Of a stretch of DNA of 64,000 bases, positions 1-10,968 are shown in pieces. The stretch covers positions 6,761,672 to 6,825,671 of the forward strand of contig JAPWDM010000001.1 of assembly GCA_035578155.1 (NCBI GenBank), given 5' to 3'. Position 1 is the stretch's first letter. Every line of letters starts with the position of its first letter. Made by a program: the position numbers and the translations under genes. Source of the DNA: Brachynemurus nebulosus. Taxonomy: Eukaryota > Arthropoda > Insecta > Neuroptera > Myrmeleontidae. Below the pieces are notes generated by a model. That model did no database searches. It worked only from the letters and a program-made list of their open reading frames with translations, and had not been told where the DNA came from.

Positions 1-900
1 AAATAATTTTTTTAAAAATATTAAATCCATGTTAACTTAACAAAATTTAATTAAAAAAATTTGGGGGACAGGTCTACCCACACTGTCAACTTCCCATTGG
101 GTGTCCTTAAAGACTAGAGACTACTGTACAAAAATAATTATTTTTTGAATTTCAGGCAACTCCTCTCCTGGGCCCCCGATAGAGGCTTTGCCCTTGCACC
201 ATACCAGGGGCTTCGCCTTCTGTACCTAAGGGTGGGGGCTCCACCCTTATCAAACAAATGATAACATCATTTGTTCTCAAGATATGCGAGACAAAATATA
301 TTTTGGCAAAAAACTAATTTTTTCAAGTTTCTCATTTCGTTTTTTTTTATTTTGTTTTTGTTTTTTTTTTTTTTTGATTTTTTTTTTAAATTTTGTAACA
401 AAATACTGCCGTTTTTAACATCAAGGAAGGCTCTTAGGCCATTATATAATAATGTTATGGTAAAAAAATCCATATAATCTGTTATCTTAATAAAGATAAT
501 TCCGTTTTTTTACCACAAAAAACAAACCGCTAATCCGAATTTGCTGAAAATTTTATCCGGTCTTCGTTTTTTGATTACGCATCTAATTAAATTAGTCCGG
601 ACTTGATATCATCATTTGTTCTCGAGATATGCGAGACGAAAAAAAATTCATGAACGAACGAACTAACGAATGAACGAACTAACGAACGCACACACAGACA
701 TCACGCTAAAAACGATGGATTCGGATTCTAGTGACCTTGAAACGTGGAGATATGTCAAAATTAGCGATTAGTAAAATCGGACCCATTACAATAACTTCCT
801 ATGGGAAGTTAAAAATATTGTATAAAAGATACTCGGTGTCCAATTGTGCGGATATCTGACGTCACAAGTGAATTGTAAATCTATTATTCCGCCTTAAATT
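1..900. repeat. Dispersed repeat, probable transposon tail
   Basis: No gene is visible. The stretch carries the motif ATTTGTTCTC(A/G)AGATATGCG twice in direct orientation (about 268-291 and 614-637), a poly-T tract, a GAACGAACTAACGAA microsatellite (about 653-688) and the short palindrome ACTTCCTATGGGAAGT near 795, which echoes the CTTCCCATTGGG near 90. This layout is what a worn interspersed element looks like. The class cannot be decided from the sequence alone. Confidence 0.4.
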
Positions 901-1566
901 TTGATCTTCTATTTCTCTATTATTTGTTAATGGATTTCAAAAATTTTTTCACCAGTTTATTAGTTTTGATCTATCCTTTAGTTATATACAGCTACATATT
1001 ACATTATCCACTACGAGATGTTTCCATTGGTAAATTATGACCAATTTGTGATTTATTGACCAAATTTTCTCAATGTTTAATTCTTTAAAATCTTTAGGAG
1101 TTATTTTAGTGTAGTAATTTGTTTAAGTGGATTGTATAGTTCCATGAAATAAATGTCATATCATATATCAATAAATGTTTAAACTATATATATTTTTTTT
1201 TCATTGTTGATAGGGTTGATAGTGTTGACTTAATAGGCAATAAAAAAAAGCCGTGCATCTCTTCCGCCGAAATTACCCTAAAATAAGACAAAAGAAATAT
1301 TTGTATTTTTTTTTCTTGATTATGTACGGAACCCCAAAAGTAAAAAAAAATTTTTGTACAATGATTTGAGAAGTTGAAAATAAAGTTTCATTCTAGATAC
1401 CAATATTGTAATTTTTATGTATCCACTGATTCTTATTTTTTTCGGATATTAGGATATCAATAAGTATGATATTATTTAGATACAATAAATGTAACTTTTT
1501 CCTATATTTGACCATATCCTTATTGGATTTATTATTGGCACTAATTGAGCGCTTAGTACTTTGAAG
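901..1566. other. Intergenic, 3' flank of the PH-domain gene
   Basis: AT-rich sequence without a supported gene. It holds the 3' untranslated region of the minus-strand PH-domain gene at its right edge, and nothing else recognised. Confidence 0.5.
1528..1533 (-). promoter_or_regulatory. Polyadenylation signal AATAAA of the PH-domain gene
   Basis: On the minus strand AATAAA starts about 34 nt after the TAA stop at 1567-1569. Spacing and strand fit the end of the PH-domain transcript. Confidence 0.55.
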
Positions 1567-4500
1567 TTAACATACAAAATCCATAGCACAATCCATACTA
1601 TAATCTCCATCATTTGCATAATCTTCGGACGTATGTGACGTGTGTATTATTGGATTTGTTTGAAATACTTGTGGTGTTACGTAATGCGTTTCAATTGCCG
1701 GGCACGTTCGTGTTAGATCCAAATTTTGTCCCCAATTAAAGGTAGCACCTCCCATCATTAGACCACTTGAATAATCATCCTTATTATAATAATTATTTGT
1801 TATTCGTCTGGGTGTTCTTGTATTAGGCACAGGAGCGATGTAATCTTTGGTGGCATTTGTTTGTAATTTTTTGCAGTTTGGCATCATGGATGGCTCGTGA
1901 ATGATTTTCATATTATTCGTGATGTAATGATTGGCTGGGGTATCCATTTTATATATCGGAAATGATGATCGATGATGCTGTTTTGGTTTGGATGAAACTA
2001 AAATAAAATATTTATAAATTAAATAAAGTAGGAACAATTATCCTTTGGATTTAAAGTCCATTAGTCGATAAAAAATAAACTATGAGTAAGGAACTACTAG
2101 AAGTTTTAAGAACTAATCAATCAGTGACGTAACTACAATAGAACAAGTGGAGCAGTAGTTCCAGGGTGTAGGACAACAAAGGAACCAAGAGAAAAAAATA
2201 AAAAAACACGAAAAATTCCTAAAACGCCAAGAGAAGATGAAAAACAATATCCCCCAAAATATTTTTTTATTAATATGCAAGTATCTACTATATGATGCTA
2301 GCCCCGATGTTAGCAGAGACTGTCTGCCCTGTGTACTGTTGCGTATTTGGAAAATATACCCGTATTCAGAGCTCGATGTATCTGAACTCGGGTATACATT
2401 CAATTTTTAATAAGCATAGTTCGATACTTGAAAATATACCCATTAAAAGCGCTGAGCTCAGTTATATTTTCAAACTCAATATTTAATAAGAATAGTATGA
2501 AAAACATACCCACTTTCAATTTATTGGTAAACAAATGGTTCAATCAAGTAGTTAAGGAAAAACAGCACTGTGATGCCGCAAAAAATTGACAATTTTAGAG
2601 AATTTTTTTTACAAATGTACCTATATGAGGGTCGAATTAAAAAGATTTTAATGAGTATCCATTTGTTCATATAAAATTGTATAGAATAATGTTAAATATT
2701 TGCAAACTTAATAATGCAAATGCACCTAAAAAGAATTGCAAATTATACCAATGCAATATTGCAATGATGAATCATTTCAAATTAAAAGAAAAAAAAAATT
2801 ATTAAAGTACATAATTGTAGCTATCGTTATGCATAGGTTTTTTTTTACATTTTTTTTTTCATAAAATAGCAATGGATTCAAAAATTTTTCGTTTTGTTTT
2901 GTTTTCGTTGAATTTTGGTCTAAAATTTTCACAGTATATTCTCAATATGTTATACTCTCGAATTAAACAGAAAAAAAAATTTCGATTTTTTCAATCCAAG
3001 TTACCAGATTACTACCTTAATTGCACCAAATATTTTTCAGCGGATTCGAATTCAAATAATATTGTCCATATTCATACGCTTTTGTAAAAAACCCTTCTAA
3101 ATCTGTTTTATTAATCATTATTTAATTGAAACAAATTTTGCACGTTTAACTCACACGCTAACAATTAAGAATTAAGATAAGAAGAAGCTAACAATTATTT
3201 CAAAAAATTGTAACGGTTTTTTTTTATTTGCAACAAAGTAAGTCTTGTTTTAAATCATATGTGCATATTTTTTTTTTTATGAAGATCAGTAAAATTACAG
3301 TTGACATAAGTTTGAAAATATACCTTACTAGTAACTGTATAAGATTACACTAATTTATTGTTGGGTATATATTCAAATTCTCATATAGTAGTATTCTTGT
3401 ACTTGAAAATATACCCGATTTTGGCTCTGAAATGAGGTATATTTTACAGTCATTTTGTTAGTTTCTGTTTTGTAAATTATACCCGATCCTAGATCGGTCA
3501 GTGACGTCACAAGCTCTGACTTCGGGTATATTTTCTAAATACGCTGTACTGTTTCCTACTTTACGTGTATCTACAGCAACTGCATAGAAAAATCCTTTTC
3601 TAAATTGAAACTTATCAAAAATTACTTCAGGCGTTACATTTAGTTGACTTATCAAAAAATGAGACTTCTATTCTGGAATCTTTTTACGTTTTAAGTATTT
3701 ATTCTACATATATTCAGATACTTACACAAAAAAAATGAATGCAAAAACAAAATAGTGACCCAAACGCGATATCTCGAATATCTTTTAAACTTAGCGAACA
3801 CAAATCTCGCGTACTGTTTATTCAATCAACTTGAAATTTGGATTGCAGCTTCTTAGACATATAATCTAGCGAATTACACACGATTTTTATGATGGGTTAA
3901 AAATTACGATTTCATAAGCAAACTAAACCTAACCTTTCAGCAAAAAAAAAATTTCCAAAATACCACCATTTACAAAAAAGTGACCCTATTTTTAATAATC
4001 TTGTGTACTTTGCTCCCTAATCTAATACAAATAACGAAAAAATTTTGCTTTTGTTCCCAACACAGATCGAATTGATGGTTCGTGTTCGTTAAACTTGGCA
4101 GTTATTTTTGTAAAAGAAATTTCTGGTTATGGTTGATGGCATCGTTCAAGTAAAAGAGAAAAGCTGCTAGTGTATTGTTCGTTTTTCTATGATTTATAGC
4201 CCGTTCACATTATTCCAGTAGCATTCCAGTCCAGTGATCGAAACCAGTGCTGGAATATCACTGGAATAATGTAGACGGGGACTGGAATGCACTGAAATGT
4301 ACCCATTCCAGTAAGCAATCGAGTCCAGTGACTGGATTGACGGTCTACTTTTCATTCCAGTTAGTCCATTCCAGCGCCACTGGAATAGTGTAGACGGCCA
4401 GTCTAGAGCTGGATTAAACGTTGAACAGTGAACAAGCATTGTTGTTTTTTGTAATGTAATTAAATGACTGGAATGGACCATTGAATGACTGGAATAATGT

Positions 4501-7500
4501 AAACGATATAATATTAGCTCACTGGATTACTGGACTGGAATAATGTGAACAGGCTATTAGTTTGACTCCGAGAGTAGAAGGATAACGGGGGAGCGCTTTT
4601 TAATCAAAATAGCTCCAGGATACAATGAATCTAGTTACGTCACTGTAATTAACGTGTATATTTCTGTTTAGTAAGATAGAGTACGAGATGATGCGAGCTT
4701 TCTCTCAACTAGGGCGATCAAGAAAAAGAACAATATAGTAATTAAGAAAATATTTATGTTAGAATTAGTCTATGAAGTTCACGAAGGAAGCAAGCTTTGT
4801 TTGAAGAAATGTAACTTATATATAATCTGAGAATCAGTTTCTTATCTTGAAGACTCTTTCGTTTACCTTATAATTTGTATTATTGTATTTTTATAAGATG
4901 TATTTACTTATACCGTAAAACCGTCTAGACCCGGACACTTTGCACCAATCTTCAAAGTAAATAATTTCTACATTAACCTGCAACAATAAACATTTGTTCT
5001 TGACGTCATTAGAGAGAGAAAAACATCCTCTAAATAGCTGTACCAATAAAAACTACGGATTTCAACATTTACTATCTCATTTTACAGGATTACTTCCTAC
5101 AGTTTTTCAAAGAAATAAAATGTGTGTCTAACTTAGGCATGTAATTTTCGTCATAGTTGTCATATTGTTTTAGCTTTGATATGTATGTGTTCAGAATTTT
5201 ATCGCGCATCATTTAATGATGTTTGAAGTTATATTCGATGTATATATAAGAAAATACATGCTATATATGTATATCCGTTTAGACCCGGACACATCAGTTT
5301 ATTACACTATGGCCGCGATTCGCACTGGCTGTAACTTCCACTATCCATACGTTATATTCCCGCCAGAATTACGCGGTTTATGCCTCCTTCTGGTGTCATA
5401 TCACATGTTTACTTCATAGAGAGGCATACTATGCATTGACACCTCTCCCTTCCTACAAAATGTTTTAAAGCCTTTGACAGGTTCAAAGAAATCAGACGAT
5501 ATAAAACACTGTCCTAACCCCGACGGGAGAGATTAGTTTGCATGTTATTACATCATTTAAATAAGTGTCCGAGTCAAGACCGATTTAGGGTGTAGACCCG
5601 GACACTTACTAATTATTTTTTATTTTTTTTTTTAATTTTTACTTATAATGAAACAAATGGGTCAGGGATATAACAAATAATATACACTCTTTCTAATGGT
5701 TATACTTTTATTGGTGATATTTATGACGGAAACATGTATAAACATAAAATTAACCGAAAAAATGTAAAAAAGTGTCCGGGTCTAGACGGTTTTACGGTAT
5801 AGTAAATTGAGAAAACTAATTCTCAAAAATTATTTTGATAATGTTAGAGATAATATTTTCTACACCTAAAGAAATGAAATATCTAGATTATTTGAAGGAT
5901 TAATGTCTACGGTAGTTTCATTAACAAATAATACTTACTGCATTCATTATATTGAGCAACATTTTCTGAACAAGTGGCATTTTCATTTTTATCAGTCTCA
6001 AGCATATATTTATTCGCGTGTAATAACTAAAAATATAATATTATTTATATATTGATCTTATTTTTAAATATTTAAGAATCTGAAGGATATATTGTAATAT
6101 TAGAAATTGTATTTCTATGTAATAAATACTACATTCCTACATTAGTTCTAATTTTCTTTAATTAAAAATCACATAATTGAAAAATTATTAAACTGGATCG
6201 GCTGGGGATCGAACCCAGGATTCTTGGTTACTAGTGAAGCGCCTTGTCATTAGGCTGTCGACTACTCCAGTTTGATAGCCAATCAATCATACATATTACT
6301 CTCTTTAATGCGAGAAACAGTTATTTTAATTTCAAATATTATCGAGTGCTTGTGAACATTACTAAATATGGTATTCTTTTGTTCGTATTTAAATATACGT
6401 TAACGGTTAGCTAAATTGAAATTTTACATGTTTTAGAAACTTTTTTCTAAACTAAACTTACTGTATTTTTAATGGCAGTAATCCAGTCGCTTATAGATAA
6501 AACAAAAGAACAAAGATTAGTAAGCTTTAGTAAAGAAGTTACAAAAAATAATTTTTCTACAATCATAATAGAAAGTAGGCTTTTGCGCTCTGTGTAGAAA
6601 GCGCAGAACATATGTTTGCCGAGGACTGTTACAAATCGGGTGGCGTTGTTTGTATTTTCTATATGGCAACAAATAAACAAACTTCATATTATTTTTATCG
6701 TGAGCAAGTGAAATATCAATTTTATTAAATTTCAAAATAACTATACAATATTAATTAAAAATAATAAATAGTTAACTATAAATAACAAATAATAAGTTGA
6801 TAGATATTTTAAAAAAAATATATACATACATATATGACAGAAATATGCATTTAACATTAAAATAAATGTTAACGTCCATTATTATTTTTTTAAAGTATTT
6901 TTTAAGTAAAAGGAATTCATTTTGCAAGATTGCAGAAAAAATTATGTGTGTAATTCGAGCACAAAGTAACATTGCTGCTTTCATTAGAATGACGCGCTCC
7001 GCCTGGCGGCGTCGCGCGTCAACATTTCCAATCAAGTGGCAATGTACCACTTTGCGCTCTTAATTAATACACAAATAACTATTATTATTGTTAATTTGGC
7101 TTACTTAATCTCATGTTGTGTTTGAGCTGAGAGCAAAAGAGCTTTTCCATTTTGTTTTGATTTGATCTCAATTAACTGGCCACTTCTGCAGTTGGATGGT
7201 AAATGTGGTCGGCAATGAATCTATAAAATGAACAAAATTCAGATTATTGTTTTTGTGTTTTTTCTATTAAAATGTTTAGAATGTTATGACGAAAAATGTG
7301 ACGAAGTTGCATCACCAAAAGAATTATTAACTAACAAATAAGAATAATTGAAGTGACATTAATTAGCATAAAAATATCATTGAGACAGTTAACCTATAAA
7401 TAAATATAGCTTTTTCCATTTGAATATTACATACTTATACTTTACATAAAAAAAATTATTAAATGCAACGAAGCCCTGTGGCAAACGGCTGCATTCACCT

Positions 7501-9548
7501 AGTATAATCAGTAGACAATTACCTTAGAAATCCATTCATTAAGTGGAATTAATTCTGGAATTTCTCTCAACCGTAGGTAGCCATACGGAACGTTTTCATG
7601 CATATCTTTAAACCATGCTAGAGTCGAATCTTCAAACAAAACAATCCATTCTTTCTTCCATATTTTCCAAAGCCAACTTCCTTTGATTTATTTATTATAA
7701 AATTATTAAGTAGGTAGTATTTTTATCCGAGGACAAATATAAATTGAGTCATATAGTTCCAAAATTAGCTATCTCATAAAATTATATTTGTTAATGATAT
7801 TTAATGTTAAAGTAATATCTATAGTAGCTCATAACAGAGTCTCTAATTTTAATAAAGCTAGTTACTTTCCCAATAAAAATTTAAGGATATTCTACTGTCA
7901 GATAGATTAGTTCTTAGACTTACAGTCTGTTACAGACGTTATTCACCATTTTTGTAATGGTAACTTTTGTAATCAAATAAAAAAATTTTATTTATTTTTT
8001 TTTTAATTAAACTATGTGGACATATTTTGAATTATATAAGATGATTGGTTGAATTAAACTAATTTAATTTCTTCTAAAAACTTCCTTCTAAAAATATTGA
8101 TTTGACAGTAATCGTTTTTCTAACTGAATCTCATCAAATTATTTTTTTTTTTCAAATTAAGCCTGGTGGAGATGATTTGAATTATGATAATTCGTTAAAT
8201 TAATTTAAGTAATTTAAGTGTGAACTTTTTATTTTTGCTATCTATGACAAAATTCTTAAAATATGACTGATTTTCTATCAGATATTAAAATATTTTTACA
8301 TAAACTGGTGGACTGTTTACAAACAATTTGCAAACAAGGGAAAAAATTATCTTGTGTGGAGATTGTACTAAATTTTACTTTCTCGCCTTTGTTTTCTTTT
8401 TTCCAGTAATTTTCTTAATATTGAGGGACGGTTTGGAATTATATGACCAAATTATCTATAATAATATTGTTGGCGAAATTAATTATCTATTTTAAATACT
8501 TACTTTGGTAACGCAGTAAGTAGCCGCCTTTAATTGCTTTTTTTGTGTCTTAAAAAAAGAGAAAATTATTTAGAATTTGGAATATTAATATTAGGTATAT
8601 TTAAAAAAAAATGTTATTATTAACAGAGCATTATAGTAATTAGTTCATTAGTTGCCCCATTTGAGTATAGATATATGTAGTTGCTTGCTTAACAGTGTTC
8701 TATGGGGGGGGGGGGGGGGGGAGCGGCGGATCTGTTGACGATCAATAACACTGTAAATATTATGAAATATTGACAGTATTACTGATAATCTACTAAATAA
8801 ATCTCTAACACTGACTGACTGACTGACAGACAACGTACAGCCTAAACCGTAGGGTTTAGAAGGATGAAATTTGGCACAGGAGTTCCTTATATAATAAATC
8901 TTTAACACTGACTGACATCCTGAGATGTTGCCAATAGTAAATCCCGTCAAGTGGGTATACGGCTAGTATATTAATAATAAGTATGGTTCATTTCACTTAA
9001 ATTTAACCATACTTCATCACTTATGAATTTAAATAATTTCTGTTTTCTTGGCTTTACCTCTTTCATTATTGCACTTACATAAATTTTAAAATTGCAGTTT
9101 GTTTTTAGAAAAGAATAGAAGGATTGATTTATTTTCAATATAAAAATTATTTAATTAATTATTTAACTTTGACTCATGAACAATTGTATTTGAAATAGGG
9201 TGTATTAATAATATTCTAGTAGATTAAATACTTATGTAAACTGATTCATGCTATTCTAATTTTACACATAACAAATATATTAGGTATGATAGAAAAGATA
9301 TTACCAAATACATTTGAAGTGGTTCTAGTGAAATTTTGTCGGTTAGGGCCAGATCCTTGCGGTGGATACTCAGGATACGCGCCTGGAGGGACATACTCAG
9401 GATGTCCCTCTTAATATGCTATTCTAATTTTACACATTACAAATATGATAGAAAAGACATTACCAAATACATTTGAAGTGGTTCTAGTGAAATTTTGTCG
9501 GTTAGTGCCAGATCCTTGCGGTGGATACTCAGGATACGCGCTGATCAT
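1567..9548 (-). CDS. PH-domain protein, eight-exon gene (start exon to stop)
   Basis: Assembled from splice sites and phase. The minus-strand exons are 9464-9548 (coding part; exon begins 9562), 9305-9409, 8504-8536, 7523-7680, 7105-7220, 6462-6489, 5939-6026 and 1567-1997. Together they give 1044 nt, or 347 aa, with every junction in frame and every intron GT-AG. Residues about 66-174 form a PH domain: it opens with GGYLLRYQ, continues with the strand WKKEWIVLFEDSTLAWFKD and closes with the helix DWITAIKNT, whose Trp is the near-invariant PH residue. The N-terminus is rich in Pro, Tyr and Gly. The 170-residue tail (last exon 431 nt) is polar, Asn/Thr/Tyr-rich and ends in Val-Cys. There is no signal peptide or membrane segment. 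PH domains usually bind phosphoinositides or proteins at membranes; the partner is unknown. The reading frame stays open upstream of ATG 9548 to the acceptor, so a further 5' exon is possible. Introns hold several MITEs. Confidence 0.75.
2341..3545. mobile_element. TIR element with repeated GAAAATATACCC motif
   Basis: The ends are inverted: the left arm reads GCGTATTTGGAAAATATACC and the right arm, reversed, GCGTATTTAGAAAATATACC. About eleven copies of GAAAATATACC or its reverse or variants cluster near both ends. There is no transposase ORF. It lies in the last intron of the PH-domain gene. Edges are approximate, and the target duplication was not resolved. Confidence 0.6.
4197..4556. mobile_element. 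PIF/Harbinger-like MITE with TTA target duplication
   Basis: The 22-bp termini TAGCC(C/T)GTTCACATTATTCC are inverted and nearly identical, flanked by TTA on both sides (4194-4196 and 4557-4559). A 3-bp TWA duplication is the Harbinger hallmark. The 360-bp interior repeats the motif ACTGGAAT in both orientations and has no coding capacity. It sits in an intron of the PH-domain gene. Confidence 0.75.
4913..5797. mobile_element. 885-bp TA-flanked MITE, copy 1
   Basis: Inverted termini CCGTAAAACCGTCTAGACCC run for about 28 bp and are flanked by TA (4911-4912, 5798-5799), as in Tc1/mariner or pogo elements. Internal sites repeat the terminal core GACCCGGACAC, near 5282 and 5595. A closely similar copy lies at 43566-44461. 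It has no transposase. It sits in the last intron of the PH-domain gene. Confidence 0.8.
6192..6271 (-). other. tRNA-derived sequence (tRNA pseudogene or SINE head)
   Basis: On the minus strand an 80-nt block has a six-pair acceptor stem (ACTGGA with TCCAGT), a perfect T arm (CTGGG-TTCGATC-CCCAG, including the B box GGTTCGATCC) and a CTAGTAA loop as in tRNA-Thr(AGT). The anticodon stem has two mismatches and the A box is poor, so a working tRNA is unlikely. It lies in a PH-gene intron. Confidence 0.5.
8704..8721. repeat. Poly-G run of 18
   Basis: An uninterrupted G run in an AT-rich intron, next to the small Helitron-like insertion. It could be a length error in the assembly. Confidence 0.7.
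8789..8966. mobile_element. Short Helitron-like insertion
   Basis: It begins TCTACTAAATAAATC, has a CTGACTGACTGACTGACAGA run, then a block related to that at 41.1 kb (ACGTACAGCC, GATGAAATTTGGCACAGG), and ends in CTAG followed by T. TC at the start, CTAG at the end and no target duplication fit a non-autonomous Helitron. Confidence 0.4.
9249..9541 (-). repeat. Tandem duplication of a PH-gene exon with its donor site
   Basis: Units 9249-9382 and 9417-9541 are close copies. Each spans the 3' part of a proline-rich exon, the GTAAT donor and some intron. The copies differ in details such as Thr versus Pro in GSG(T/P)NRQ. The downstream copy (9305-9409) has an acceptor ATTAAG at 9410-9415, so it can act as a 105-nt phase 1-1 exon behind an intron of only 54 nt. 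Using or skipping it keeps the frame. Confidence 0.7.
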
Positions 9549-10396
9549 ATAAATTTGACTGCCTGAAAGTACAATATTTTTATAGTATAATCGTGACTAG
9601 AGTAAACTTTGAGTTTACTGTAGAACTTTACATTAATATTTTTCAAAGTGAAAAAATTTTTCTAAAATTTGTTTTGGATTTTCCGGAATTAAGTTTTAGT
9701 GGCATCGAAGATAACAGGTGCAAAGGATGACACTAATAATTGTTTTCAATAAATTTTCAAATATTTTAGTAACTTTTTTCGGTAAAATGAACCTCACGCA
9801 TCTTGTGAAAAGCGAACAAAAATATATGGTAGGAGTACTGAAGAAAAGGAATATGATGTAGCAACTTTAAATAATCGAAAGACTTAGAATAAATAGAAGA
9901 TTGGTATCTTCTAAACCAGGGGTGGCCAACCCCCAACCCGCGGCCCGCCTTGAACTTTTTTTGGCCCGCGAGGTTCATCATACTTATCTATACATATAAT
10001 AAAACTGTAACGAGACCATTTCTATACATGGAATCTTTTTTGAAAATTGTACTGGTACTGTAAATAGTTATCGATGTAGATATCAAAATGATTTTACATT
10101 TTGCGACAAGCGATTTTTAAAATTTTTGTCTGTCTGTCTGTTCACGCATCACGCAAAAACTCTTGGATGGATTTTAATGAAATTCGGTGTGATGATAACT
10201 TATAACTTGGGTCAACATCTAGGGTACTTTTTATTCCGGGAAAATGTCTCATTCCCACGGGAAAATAGAAAAACCATTCTGAGTATGTGTACAATTACGC
10301 AAAAGATATTGAACGGATTTTGATGAAATTTGGTATGGAGACGACTTACTGCCTGGGTCAACATCCAACATACTCTTTACTCCGGAAAAGTGTCTC

Positions 10397-10816
10397 TGTT
10401 GAATTTCATTTCATTTTGTCTATGCAAAAATTACCCTAGTAAATATAATAAATATTATCTGTTTTATGTCCTTTTACACTATTCAAAAATTCTATTTGTG
10501 TGGTATATATAAGGAACAATAATTTTAAATAAATGTGTTTTTCAAGTGGTTTTTATAAAATTGTGTTTTGACCTTTTTTTGTATGGACAAAAAGGGACCA
10601 TAGGTGCTTAATAGTTAACACATGTGTATTTTAGTAAGTAAGTCAGTAAGTCAGTAAGTAAGTAATATTATTTTTTAATTTTAAGATTGAGATGCTTTCA
10701 AGCAATCATATGGACAAGATCTGCCTTCCTTTGTGTAGTTTTGAAATTGTTCTAATTAAACAATATATCACTAAAATTTGTGTTTTATTTTCTCATTAAA
10801 AACCTATTTTCCAATT
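10397..10816 (+). repeat. Copia 5' LTR
   Basis: 420 bp starting TGTTGAATTTC and ending CCAATT. It contains GTATATATAAGG, a likely TATA box, near 10501-10512, and a GTAAGTAAGTCAGTAAGTCA array near 10634. The end base is ambiguous by one because the target duplication may be GTCTC or TGTCTC. Confidence 0.9.
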
Positions 10817-10830
10817 GGTTATGGGCCCAG
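10817..10830 (+). promoter_or_regulatory. Copia primer-binding site
   Basis: GGTTATGGGCCCAG directly follows the 5' LTR. This is the site matching an internal stretch of initiator Met-tRNA used by Drosophila copia and relatives. Confidence 0.8.
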
Positions 10831-10968
10831 GTTGCTCTGTGTTGTTCTATAAAATTTTTTTGTACTCTGTTAAATAAGGATTTTTACATTAATCGTGTCT
10901 GTGTCACAATTGTACTTGTGATTAAACAATTATTTGTTTTTGTTCGGTGTATCTCGTGATTACAAACA

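Noticed and set aside
267..477. Overlapping 68-aa ORFs on both strands, Phe- or Lys-rich
   Set aside because: Produced by a poly-T/poly-A tract; no family resemblance.
5216..5419. Short ORF conserved between the two TA MITEs (also 43918-44106)
   Set aside because: Similarity follows from overall DNA identity of the copies; frames differ at the ends and no domain is recognisable.
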